Shown here piece by piece: positions 17,224-25,142 of a stretch of 64,000 nt of DNA. The notes under the pieces are model-generated. The model did not search any database. It was not told the origin of the DNA and was given only the letters and a program-made list of their open reading frames with translations. The translations under genes and the position numbers were made by a program. Numbering within the stretch: position 1 is the stretch's first letter; every line of letters begins with the position of its first letter. Location: contig RIAZ01000010.1 in the NCBI GenBank assembly GCA_003762615.1, positions 1 through 64,000 of the forward strand, read 5' to 3'. This DNA comes from Muribaculaceae bacterium Isolate-037 (Harlan) (GTDB lineage: Bacteria; Bacteroidota; Bacteroidia; Bacteroidales; Muribaculaceae).

Positions 17224-18546
17224 ATGAACTGGGCAACCCTAATATGCGACAAGCGTCTGGGCATGGAGGAATTTCATGATCCACGGGTGCATATACGCAG
17301 CGATTTCCAGCGGGATTACGACCGTATGATATTCTCATCCCCTTTCCGGAGATTGCAGAATAAGACGCAGGTGTTCCCTCTGCCGGGAAGTGTGTTTGTG
17401 CATAACCGTCTTACCCACAGTCTGGAGGTGTCATCCGTCGGACGCTCCCTGTCGAGGGAGGTCGTGGCGCGTCTTTCCGGGCGTTATGCCGACGGCGACG
17501 TGGCGGAGTCGCTTGCCAGTATCCCCGACATTGTGGCGGCGGCTTGCCTATGCCACGACCTCGGTAATCCCCCCTTCGGGCATTCCGGCGAGATGACGAT
17601 ATCAACATGGTTCAGCGAGGGGGCGGGATTGCAACTGAAGGGTAGTCTCACTCCGCAGCAATGGGCGGATTTCGTCAATTTTGAAGGGAATGCCAATTCT
17701 TTCCGTCAACTGACGCATCAGTTCTGCGGACGCCGTAAAGGTGGGTTTGCAATGACCTATAGCACACTTGCCTCAATTGTGAAATACCCCTGGTCATCGC
17801 TTAACGTGGGGAGTAAACGGAAGTTCGGTTTCTTCGCTTCGGAGGAGGCAGACTATCGTAAGGTGGCAACCGAACTGGGCATTCCGGAGATTGCCGACGG
17901 TGTGTTTGTAAGGCATCCGCTGGTATATCTGACGGAGGCTGCCGACGATATATGCTATCAGATAATGGATATTGAGGATGCCCACCGGTTGGGAATCCTT
18001 TCAATAGGAGAGGTGAAGGAACTTCTGTTGGCTTTCTTCCGACCTGCCGACATCGACAAGAGGGTAAGGGCTATGTCTTATCTCGACGACCCCAACGAGC
18101 AGGTGGGTTATCTCCGCTCAAACGTGATAGGGGAGCTTGTCATGGGGTGTGCCGATGTGTTTGTCGATAATGAGGGTAGACTGTTGGCAGGGGAGAAGTT
18201 GTCGCCGCTGGTGCAGCTTACCGACCCACGGCTCAGTGAGGCGTATGGAAGGTGTGCTAAGGTGGCAAGAGAGAGGATATATGATGCCCCGGACGTGGTT
18301 GACGTGGATATTGCCGGCAACAGGATACTGACGTATCTGATGGATGTACTGATGGAGGCGGTGCTCAATCCGGAGAAGAACTTCTCCAAACTGTTGCTTC
18401 TGAAAATGCCGAGGCAATACGATATACATGCCGAGAGTCTGTATGAGCGGCTACAGAGTGTGCTCGACCATGTGTCGGGGATGACCGATGTATATGCGCT
18501 GGATCTTTTCCGGAAACTCAACGGACACTCCCTTCCCGCCGTCTGA
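17224..18546 (+). CDS. dgt: dGTPase-like dNTP triphosphohydrolase
   Basis: A 440-residue HD-domain enzyme that hydrolyses deoxynucleoside triphosphates to nucleoside and tripolyphosphate. The start FHDPRVHIRSDFQRDYDRMI and FSSPFRRLQNKTQVFPL is typical. Metal-binding histidine/aspartate residues are in NRLTHSLEVSSVGRSL and CHDLGNPPFGHSGE. EAADDICYQIMDIEDAH carries the third HD aspartate. Length matches the family. It is divergent from the T9SS operon with a ~110-base shared upstream region. The role is dNTP pool control, and in some bacteria phage resistance. Confidence 0.93.
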   Translation: MNWATLICDKRLGMEEFHDPRVHIRSDFQRDYDRMIFSSPFRRLQNKTQVFPLPGSVFVHNRLTHSLEVSSVGRSLSREVVARLSGRYADGDVAESLASIPDIVAAACLCHDLGNPPFGHSGEMTISTWFSEGAGLQLKGSLTPQQWADFVNFEGNANSFRQLTHQFCGRRKGGFAMTYSTLASIVKYPWSSLNVGSKRKFGFFASEEADYRKVATELGIPEIADGVFVRHPLVYLTEAADDICYQIMDIEDAHRLGILSIGEVKELLLAFFRPADIDKRVRAMSYLDDPNEQVGYLRSNVIGELVMGCADVFVDNEGRLLAGEKLSPLVQLTDPRLSEAYGRCAKVARERIYDAPDVVDVDIAGNRILTYLMDVLMEAVLNPEKNFSKLLLLKMPRQYDIHAESLYERLQSVLDHVSGMTDVYALDLFRKLNGHSLPAV

Positions 18547-18585
18547 CCGATTCTCCTTTCTGACAAATTGACAAAATGACAAAAA

Positions 18586-19878
18586 ATGAAAAATAGACTT
18601 GGAATATTATTGATGTTGCTTGTCGGGTGTATGGCGGCTCTTGCCAAGGACTATACACCGGATGAGATTGTGAATCCCAACATCGCTGACCGCAGGGTCT
18701 ACGTCGCTGACCCCGGCAATCTGGTAAGCTCATCCGTGAAGGCAAAGGTGAATGATGAGCTGTATTCGTTGCGCCGCGCCACGGGTGCAGAGGTAGTGGT
18801 GGCGGTTGTGCCGTCAATTGGCGACATGCCGATAGAGGATTTCTCCGAACGGCTGTTTGCCCGCTGGGGTATCGGCAAGTCGGATAAGGATAACGGTGTG
18901 CTGATACTGATAGCCCCCGAACAGCGACGTGCACGTATCACCACGGGCTACGGTGTGGAGGGTGTGCTTCCCGACATATCTGCAAAGAAGATAATCGACC
19001 GTTCGATAGTGGCAAACATGAAGCGTGACGATCTTGACGCGGCGGTGGAAGCATCGGCACATGACGTGGCGCAGGTGCTGTCTGACCCCGTTGCAGCCGC
19101 CGAACTGAAGAGCGATCAGAAGGAGGCATGGGAAGGTGGCGGTCAGCAGGAGTCTATCTCCGGCGACACGATCCTATCGTTTATTGGATGGCTTGCATTC
19201 GGGTTCTTCCTCGTGGCGTTCGGACTCTTCTGCTACGACGTTGTGCGTGCGCGTGGTAAGGATCGCTACCGCAAGGCTATGATATGGTATGGGCATCGCA
19301 CTGCCTACTGGATAATAGCCGTATGTTCGCTTGGTCTGGGTCTGGTGCCTGCCTTGCTTGCGGAATGGCAATACCGAAATGCACGCAACAAACCGATGAA
19401 ATGCCCGTCATGCGGTGCAAAGATGCGTAAGTTGAGTGAGGAGGAGGATAACGAATTGCTTAACCCGTCGCAGGATTTCGAGGAGAAGATAAAGACGGTT
19501 GACTATGACGTATGGGTATGTCCGGAGTGTGGGGTAGTGGAGCGTTACCCGTTCCGTGCCAAACAGTTGAAATATACGGAATGTCCGAAATGCCATACCA
19601 TTGCCATGTGTCTTGTGCGTGACCATACGATAGTGCCCGCCACCACGCGTCAGACGGGTGTAGGCGAACGGATATATGAGTGTCAGTTCTGTCATTATCG
19701 TGAGAATAAACGCTACACCATCCCCAAGAAGGATGATGGTTCGGCAGCTGCATTGGCAGCCGGAGCCATACTCGGATCCGGACGCAGAGGTGGAGGCGGT
19801 GGCTTCGGTGGAGGCGGCTTTGGCGGTGGTTTCGGAGGCGGTTCCACCGGTGGAGGTGGTGCCAGCGGAGGTTGGTAA
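18586..19878 (+). CDS. TPM-domain membrane protein with zinc ribbons
   Basis: A 430-residue protein. After a signal peptide (residues 1-20) comes a TPM (YgcG/psb32-like) domain at ~30-165, including YVADPGNLVSSSVKAKVNDE, GIGKSDKDNGVLILIAPE and YGVEGVLPD. Two membrane segments follow (~198-220 and ~240-262). Then two zinc ribbons (CPSCGAK...CPECG and CPKC...CQFC), and a C-terminal tail of almost pure glycine. TPM domains are periplasmic or lumenal, with proposed phosphatase or assembly-chaperone roles; the function here is unknown. The zinc ribbons should be cytosolic. It is followed by a lipoprotein gene 41 bases on. Confidence 0.85.
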   Translation: MKNRLGILLMLLVGCMAALAKDYTPDEIVNPNIADRRVYVADPGNLVSSSVKAKVNDELYSLRRATGAEVVVAVVPSIGDMPIEDFSERLFARWGIGKSDKDNGVLILIAPEQRRARITTGYGVEGVLPDISAKKIIDRSIVANMKRDDLDAAVEASAHDVAQVLSDPVAAAELKSDQKEAWEGGGQQESISGDTILSFIGWLAFGFFLVAFGLFCYDVVRARGKDRYRKAMIWYGHRTAYWIIAVCSLGLGLVPALLAEWQYRNARNKPMKCPSCGAKMRKLSEEEDNELLNPSQDFEEKIKTVDYDVWVCPECGVVERYPFRAKQLKYTECPKCHTIAMCLVRDHTIVPATTRQTGVGERIYECQFCHYRENKRYTIPKKDDGSAAALAAGAILGSGRRGGGGGFGGGGFGGGFGGGSTGGGGASGGW

Positions 19879-19919
19879 ACTAATCAAGGGTGCAACAAAA
19901 TGAACAAATAAAATTTATT

Positions 19920-20735
19920 ATGAAAAAGAAAAGAGAGGTTCTGTCAGGGGTGGGCACTATGCTGCTTCTGATGTCAGTGGCTTCATGCAACAATAATGCA
20001 AAGGATAAATCTGCTGAGGCGGATGCTTGCGGTGCATCATTAGTGGAACTTGAAAGTTATAAATACGACGTGATAGCGGCATACCCTGATAGCGATGCCC
20101 TTGACGTGGAGGGTGGAAAATACTGGCGGTTCTCCGGCAGTGGCATCCTCCCATTGAAGGTAGGCGATAAAGATGTCACTACATTGCGCGATTCATTGAT
20201 GCGTCTTGCCAAGATGGAGATGCCCGGGAAAGACAAGGCTGCACCATTGCTTGACGATGATCTGACAGCCACAACCGTCTCACCCGATTCCGCCAAGGCA
20301 TGCAGCCAGTCTGTCAACCAAATCAGCGTGGCACTCACCACTCCGGAACTGGTGGTATGGAAAAACTTTTACTACACCTACATGTGCCGTGCCGCACATG
20401 GATTCTATTCCACCACCTACATCAACTACGGAATAGAGGATGGTAAGATACTCTCAGTGGCAGACCTCATGCAGCCCGGCTACGAGCAGAAATTGACGAA
20501 ACTCATCCGCAACCGTATTTCAGAAAACAAAGTGCCGTTGCTTGAGTCCGTTGATAGTGTGTCGATACCCAACAACTTCGAACTCACCACCGACGGCATC
20601 AACTTCATCTACGGACTATACGAGATAACCCCCTACGCAGCCGGCGAGATCACGATCGAGTTCAAGAGCTACGAACTTGACTCCCTTCTCACCCCCGCCG
20701 CCGCCACCCGTTACTTCGGCATCCTCCCCGACTGA
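19920..20735 (+). CDS. DUF3298 (RsiV/PdaC-like) lipoprotein
   Basis: A 271-residue lipoprotein. Signal and lipobox end in LLMSVASC. The C-terminal half contains GFYSTTYINYGIEDGKILSV and NFELTTDGINFIYGLYEI, the DUF3298 pattern found in the anti-sigma factor RsiV, where it binds lysozyme, and in peptidoglycan deacetylases. No catalytic deacetylase domain is present, so a binding or sensing role at the envelope is the more likely inference. I use the ATG at 19920; an upstream in-frame ATG at 19890 would put ten polar residues before the signal. A strong terminator follows. Confidence 0.85.
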   Translation: MKKKREVLSGVGTMLLLMSVASCNNNAKDKSAEADACGASLVELESYKYDVIAAYPDSDALDVEGGKYWRFSGSGILPLKVGDKDVTTLRDSLMRLAKMEMPGKDKAAPLLDDDLTATTVSPDSAKACSQSVNQISVALTTPELVVWKNFYYTYMCRAAHGFYSTTYINYGIEDGKILSVADLMQPGYEQKLTKLIRNRISENKVPLLESVDSVSIPNNFELTTDGINFIYGLYEITPYAAGEITIEFKSYELDSLLTPAAATRYFGILPD

Positions 20736-20760
20736 CATCCCCCTATAGCTACATAACATT

Positions 20761-20809
20761 ACCGCTTAATTTCGGCAATAAACTTGATTTATTGCCGAAA
20801 TTAAGCGGT
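20761..20809. terminator. Bidirectional terminator, 22-bp perfect hairpin
   Basis: The 22 bases at 20761-20782 are exactly complementary to 20788-20809 around the 5-base loop CTTGA, and a T-rich run lies ~11 bases beyond on the plus strand. It separates the DUF3298 gene from the converging RloB gene and marks the edge of the AT-richer island. Confidence 0.88.
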
Positions 20810-20873
20810 GTCTTACTATTTTTTTTCAATAATCCTTGGGGTTATACATAAAATGAATACGATAAAAGATTGG

Positions 20874-21485
20874 CTATTTTGAGACTAATGTATTCAGTAG
20901 CTGTATTACTTTATGAATCTCGGAGTATGCTTTTAAATCCTCAGGGGAGGCTTGGCAGAGCTGGCATAGCTTTTCGGAATTTGTCGTGGCTCTTTCTAAA
21001 TCACCATTCTCTGTGAGGTATTTGTAGAGATTGGTGCGTATGAAATACCGTTTCGTTTTTTCATACCCTGGCATATACTTCTGTAGTTCGGGCAGTAGTT
21101 GCTCATAGCTCTCATATCGTCGGCAAACTACATTTGGTAAGAAGTGGAGCAGGAACCAAAATTCTGTGCATGGATTTGTTTCTATGAATATTACTCTTCC
21201 TGAATATTTCTTTGTGTTGTACTTTTTCTTTGCCCGTTGGTACAACTGCATTTCAGAAGGGTATTGAAACAATCTATCCATATCAAACAGGCATACGACA
21301 TAATCATATTGCTTGTTCAGGTAGGATTCTACCAGCTTCAGAATATGATTGATGTCGCTATGCTGTGGAAAATCAGGCGCAACTTTGAATGGATAGCGGC
21401 ATGCTATTCTTAAAGAGTCGAAATAGAACCATTCAGTTTCTCCTTCACCGATGATGGCTATACTTTTTGTTACTGTCCGTCCCAT
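20874..21485 (-). CDS. RloB-like TOPRIM protein (AbiL-type defence pair)
   Basis: A 203-residue protein of the RloB family, a TOPRIM-like nuclease fold found beside AAA ATPases. The TOPRIM acidic sites are IGEGETEWFYF near the start and CLFDMDR in the middle; NPCTEFWFLLHF is the family's strongest motif. The ATPase gene ends one base before this gene starts, so the two are made from one transcript. Such RloA/RloB pairs correspond to the AbiL type of abortive infection systems, in which the ATPase senses phage and the TOPRIM protein attacks nucleic acid. The defence role here is inferred from family and pairing. Confidence 0.87.
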   Translation of the reverse strand: MGRTVTKSIAIIGEGETEWFYFDSLRIACRYPFKVAPDFPQHSDINHILKLVESYLNKQYDYVVCLFDMDRLFQYPSEMQLYQRAKKKYNTKKYSGRVIFIETNPCTEFWFLLHFLPNVVCRRYESYEQLLPELQKYMPGYEKTKRYFIRTNLYKYLTENGDLERATTNSEKLCQLCQASPEDLKAYSEIHKVIQLLNTLVSK

Positions 21486-21486
21486 G

Positions 21487-22788
21487 TCATTGGTTGTTTA
21501 GGGTGAGGTATTGGCTGCCAAGGAACGGAAGTTTTACTAATTTCCCTTGCTTGTATGCGTTGTAGGGGGAGAGGTTCTTGTGCAGGCCTAAGTTGGAGAG
21601 CCGGACTATACGGGTTTCTCCAAGTTCGTCTTTGTCGGTAAACCATATTATGTCGCGACGGATGAAATCTTCGTTAAGAAGATTGATATCGTGGGTCGTC
21701 AGAAGCATCTGGGAGGTGCCATCGCTGTTTGCAAGGAACACTTTCAGAAAATAAGCCAACAGTTCGTAGTGGATGCTTGTTTCCACTTCGTCAATCGGTA
21801 CGAAACGATTGGTCTTTAAGAGGAAATTTAGAATAACTGCCAATCCCATGAACCGCATTGTGCCATTTGATTCATATTCCTCCGACAGTTCATATAGTCT
21901 GTCGCCGACTTTATGCTTGAATGTCAATTCTGTATTGGTGATTTTCCCTTTCCTGAGCATATCCGCCTTTGCCTCATCACCGATAGGGGCATTTTGAATC
22001 AATTGTTCCAATTCCGGGGTGATTAATTCTTCCTCTTCATTGAGTGCAACATCTTCAATATTGAAATCTGATGCCTTCAGAAAATTAAGGATGAAATTTT
22101 TCAAATCTCCGTTCTCATCTTTATCCAATTGAGATTTGATGTATCCTGACAGCAACATACCGGGAGCCAATACATCTTTCACTTGTTTGGCAAAGTAATC
22201 ATACACCTCATTAAGTCTTGTTCTTTCCACGTTGCTCTTGCCAAACGCTGCAAGCACGCTACAATTATTGATGGTATTGCCTGAGATGATTCCTTGACTC
22301 TTCTTGGCCATTTTAAGATTTGTGCCAAATTCTATGACTGAGGAATCAGTCGAGGCATCATAGGTGCGGCTATACAGTTTGGTGGGACGAATGGAATCAT
22401 ATACAATCAAGGTCTCTGAATGGATATACTTTGCATCCAGTTCAAAACTAAGGATATATTTGGTCTTATTGATATAGAATACCATCGACATTCTTGTCTT
22501 TTCATTTCTTGACGAGTCATCCAACATGAATGGAACGACTTGCGTTGTCTCATTTCGGTCTTTGGGCATTCTTAGAACCAACATCCTGAAGAAATTAAAG
22601 GCGTTTAAGATATTTGTTTTACCGGATGCATTAGCCCCATAAATGATCCCGATTTTCAGTAATCTGACCCCTTCTTTAACTTCATACGAATATTCATCAG
22701 ACATAAAAGTGTCTGATGACGGTTCAAAACTGATTTTTTGAGCAGATTTAATAGAGAAAAAATTTTCGATGCTGAATTCTGCTATCAT
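21487..22788 (-). CDS. RloA-like AAA/ABC-type ATPase (AbiL-type defence pair)
   Basis: A 433-residue SMC/ABC-like ATPase of the AAA_15/21 group. The N-terminus MIAEFSIENFFSIKSAQ and Walker A YGANASGKTNIL are canonical. Walker B with the catalytic glutamate is in RFVPIDEVETSIH, and the H-loop is LLTTHDINLL. The middle (~120-290) is the variable helical insert that usually carries the sensing function. It is the first gene of the pair with rloB. A TATTTTTG -7-like element lies on the minus strand at 22844-22837. Base composition is visibly more AT-rich than the T9SS region, consistent with acquisition. Confidence 0.9.
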   Translation of the reverse strand: MIAEFSIENFFSIKSAQKISFEPSSDTFMSDEYSYEVKEGVRLLKIGIIYGANASGKTNILNAFNFFRMLVLRMPKDRNETTQVVPFMLDDSSRNEKTRMSMVFYINKTKYILSFELDAKYIHSETLIVYDSIRPTKLYSRTYDASTDSSVIEFGTNLKMAKKSQGIISGNTINNCSVLAAFGKSNVERTRLNEVYDYFAKQVKDVLAPGMLLSGYIKSQLDKDENGDLKNFILNFLKASDFNIEDVALNEEEELITPELEQLIQNAPIGDEAKADMLRKGKITNTELTFKHKVGDRLYELSEEYESNGTMRFMGLAVILNFLLKTNRFVPIDEVETSIHYELLAYFLKVFLANSDGTSQMLLTTHDINLLNEDFIRRDIIWFTDKDELGETRIVRLSNLGLHKNLSPYNAYKQGKLVKLPFLGSQYLTLNNQ

Positions 22789-23080
22789 AATTGTCGATTC
22801 TATCTGATTTGTAATGAAGTTGTCATAACTTCAATGCAAAAATAGAAATAAAAGATGATATAATGAAATTTTAGTGGTATATTTTGTAGTTTTATTACGA
22901 AATATGGATTTAAAACTTAAATTTAAGCGACTTTAATATGGCAGATTATAATATCAATGTGACTTCCCTTGAAGAGTGTTGGCGATTTGAGGGGTGACTT
23001 ATTGGTTACGGGTCGGGTGATGGTCAACTGATTTCCGTGATACGATATCTCTGTCAGATGATAGACTTGAGTGTATCAGG

Positions 23081-23154
23081 GTGATTCGGTTGTATCGGTT
23101 GTATCGGTTGCGATACAACCGATACAGGCGATACAGGCGATACAGGCGAATCAC
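23081..23154. repeat. Palindromic array of 9-bp units (copy 1)
   Basis: The element begins GTGATTCG and ends with the reverse complement CGAATCAC. The left arm holds three units of TGTATCGGT type. The right arm holds the inverted units (GATACAACC, then GATACAGGC three times). The whole can fold as one long imperfect hairpin with every mismatch at the same two positions of the 9-mer. The rest of the 22789-23265 gap is AT-rich and shows no gene. Confidence 0.85.
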
Positions 23155-23265
23155 TTGGGTCGTTCGAACCAGATGAATCACTCGAATTGATATGGCTCAA
23201 TCAATAGGAGTATCAGCCACTTTTTCAGGGATAAAACTTGAAAATTGGGAACTTGCGAGCTGCAA

Positions 23266-24327
23266 TTATGGTACGGATGGAGTTATGAACACTCTGTAGC
23301 CATCTGTTGTCTTCTCAATATATTTTTTCTCCAATAGGCTTTTTATTTGTTTGTTTACAGATCTTATGCTGATATCGGCATTCTCTGCCAATGATTTGTT
23401 TGAAATTGCCGGATCCAACATAAGTGATTTTAGAATTATTGGGGCACTTGACGTCAAAAATTCAATCTTTTCTCCGTCATACCACCACACATTCTCTCTC
23501 TTGTCGGTGATAAATTCAATATCAGCTTGCATCTCCTCATTTACTAAATTGGTGAAATATCGTCTGAAATGTCTTATTTCATCAAGAGTTGCTTTAGCAC
23601 CTTTAGATGGCAGGATTCCGACTATTTTGTCCGACATACTCAATGCATCAAGATATTCATACTTCTTTCGGCTCCTTACCACTATCATTGGATAATTATG
23701 GCGAGCAAGAATGAAGTTGACCAAAAGTCTGGCAATACGTCCGTTTCCATCTTCAAAGGGGTGTATCCTGATATAACGATAATGGAATAATGCAGCCAAA
23801 TCTACGGCGTTAATCTCACCTTTAGATTCTTCTTCATTATACCAATCTATCAAATCAGTCATAAGTGCAGGCGTTTCCTCCGGTGAAGCATACTCAAAGC
23901 GTTCTCCTGTGCGGGTTATGACGCTATTTGGTCGTGTTTTGTATTGACCTGCGTGCACTATATACGATGTGTACTCACCACCAGGAAGTTTCCTATAGAC
24001 CTTATAGTCTTCCCGTAGAAGAGTTTTATGGAGCTGGCGAATGAAATTTTGTGTTAATGGCATATCCTTAGTCAAGGATTCAACCTCCATCAGTTTAAGT
24101 CCGACATCACTTGCTTTCATGTCGTTATAGTCTTTCAATTCCCCTTCTCCCATCACTTTCCCAAAAATTAGCAGAAGTTCTGTTTGTCCGTATGTTAGGG
24201 TGTTGCCTTCAATATGGTTGCTATTATAATTGAAGTCAACCGTAAATCGCATACTGAGTCTATGCCTGTCAGATTCATCTAAAGGCATAAGCGATTGCCA
24301 TTTTTGATATGTTTGATCAATTGTCAT
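23266..24327 (-). CDS. Fic-domain adenylyltransferase with winged helix (class II)
   Basis: A 353-residue Fic protein that transfers AMP (or another nucleotide group) from ATP to protein hydroxyls. The active-site motif is complete: HPFEDGNGRIAR. The inhibitory motif S-x-x-x-E-G is in the N-terminal helix (SNHIEGN), which makes it class II with built-in autoinhibition. The last ~65 residues (from LDPAISNKSLAENADISIRS) form a winged helix-turn-helix, so the protein can probably bind DNA. A large palindrome lies 17 bases upstream of the start, a good candidate for its own operator. There is no separate antitoxin gene. The gene is flanked by two related palindromic arrays. Confidence 0.92.
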   Translation of the reverse strand: MTIDQTYQKWQSLMPLDESDRHRLSMRFTVDFNYNSNHIEGNTLTYGQTELLLIFGKVMGEGELKDYNDMKASDVGLKLMEVESLTKDMPLTQNFIRQLHKTLLREDYKVYRKLPGGEYTSYIVHAGQYKTRPNSVITRTGERFEYASPEETPALMTDLIDWYNEEESKGEINAVDLAALFHYRYIRIHPFEDGNGRIARLLVNFILARHNYPMIVVRSRKKYEYLDALSMSDKIVGILPSKGAKATLDEIRHFRRYFTNLVNEEMQADIEFITDKRENVWWYDGEKIEFLTSSAPIILKSLMLDPAISNKSLAENADISIRSVNKQIKSLLEKKYIEKTTDGYRVFITPSVP

Positions 24328-24343
24328 TTGATTCTTAATTATT

Positions 24344-24396
24344 GTTAAAAGAACCTATATTGGTTCATATAAGGAACCAATATAGGTTCTTTTAAC
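24344..24396. promoter_or_regulatory. Double palindrome upstream of fic (candidate operator)
   Basis: The 23 bases at 24344-24366 are perfectly complementary to 24374-24396. In addition each arm contains a smaller dyad of GAACC-6-GGTTC form (GAACCTATATTGGTTC at 24351-24366 and GAACCAATATAGGTTC at 24374-24389). Two dyads placed symmetrically within a larger one is what paired binding sites of a dimeric winged-helix protein would look like. A T run follows on the plus strand, so it could also terminate leftover transcripts. Confidence 0.7.
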
Positions 24397-24441
24397 ATTT
24401 TTTTACATTGCGATATTGCGGAGTTAGTCTTTGTCAGAAGA

Positions 24442-24654
24442 ATGCAAATATACAACAAAATGTTTTGTCTTGAAATAAGTTGGGTCATATTTTTGATTGC
24501 AGAATTGTCTTTTCAGTTCTGGCATCTTATGAGTGGGTTGATATTAAGAGGAAGTGCGTTTTTATATCAAGGAGATTATTGGCTTGATATCAATGAGATT
24601 GCAGTTGATATAGGATATGTCTTCTTGATATTATGTTGGTTACTTAACGTATGA
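24442..24654 (+). CDS. Possible small two-segment membrane protein
   Basis: A 70-residue frame starting with ATG. Two hydrophobic stretches (LEISWVIFLIAELSFQFW near the start and VDIGYVFLILCWLLNV at the end) would make a hairpin in the inner membrane. I do not recognise a family, there is no clear ribosome binding site, and the surroundings are non-coding repeats, so it may be a chance frame. It lies upstream of the NRPS operon promoter. Confidence 0.3.
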   Translation: MQIYNKMFCLEISWVIFLIAELSFQFWHLMSGLILRGSAFLYQGDYWLDINEIAVDIGYVFLILCWLLNV

Positions 24655-24850
24655 AAGGTTACTTTTATACATGACGCCTCTATTCATTCCTTCTTATAAG
24701 AATGAAGACTTCTTTCTTTGTCATCTGTTTCCGACTCCATGTTACCTGTCGCTTGTTATTTGTTATTTTGCGCGAAGCGCACTGAAGCGTATTGCAAAGT
24801 TAGGTATGGAGTATTTGATGGGTATGTTATTTTGATACTGATATGTTCCG

Positions 24851-25020
24851 GTGATTCTCCTGTATCGCTTGTATCGGTTGTATCGCTTGTATCACTCCGA
24901 TACAACCGATACAGGCGATACAAATAGGTATAAGTAGATATAGATATGCTTTGATATACATACAGATACGCCCATATACACATGGATACACTCAGATACA
25001 CACCGATACGGGCGAATCAC
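24851..25020. repeat. Palindromic array of GATACA units (copy 2)
   Basis: Begins GTGATTC and ends CGAATCAC, as in the copy at 23081. The left arm again has TGTATCGCT/GGT units of 9 bp. The right arm has CGATACAACC and GATACAGGC, followed by a degenerate stretch of ATACA-type units. The four bases immediately after its right end are the TTTG -33 box of the next promoter. The 24655-24850 stretch before it shows no gene. Confidence 0.8.
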
Positions 25021-25051
25021 TTTGTCGTTTACGGAATAATTATTACTTTTG
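25021..25051 (+). promoter_or_regulatory. Promoter of the phosphatase-STAS-NRPS operon
   Basis: TTTG at 25021-25024 and TACTTTTG at 25044-25051 are 19 bases apart, a near-ideal Bacteroidetes promoter. The start codon of the first gene is 91 bases downstream. The leader holds irregular copies of a ~14-bp unit (AAACGGTCAACGATA) at 25079-25120. Confidence 0.75.
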
Positions 25052-25142
25052 CTATCATGATGAAGTATCGCATGCTTTAAACGGTCAACGATAAACGGTC
25101 AACCGTAAACCATAAACGATAAATTAAAAAAACGTCTGGAGG

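Noticed and set aside
17112..17264. N-terminal extension of the PorT-like gene
   Set aside because: It would overlap the divergent dGTPase gene and move the signal peptide to residue ~65; the ATG at 17111 fits better.
23081..23154. CRISPR array
   Set aside because: Units are 9 bp, directly adjacent and without unique spacers, and orientation flips in the middle; no cas genes nearby.
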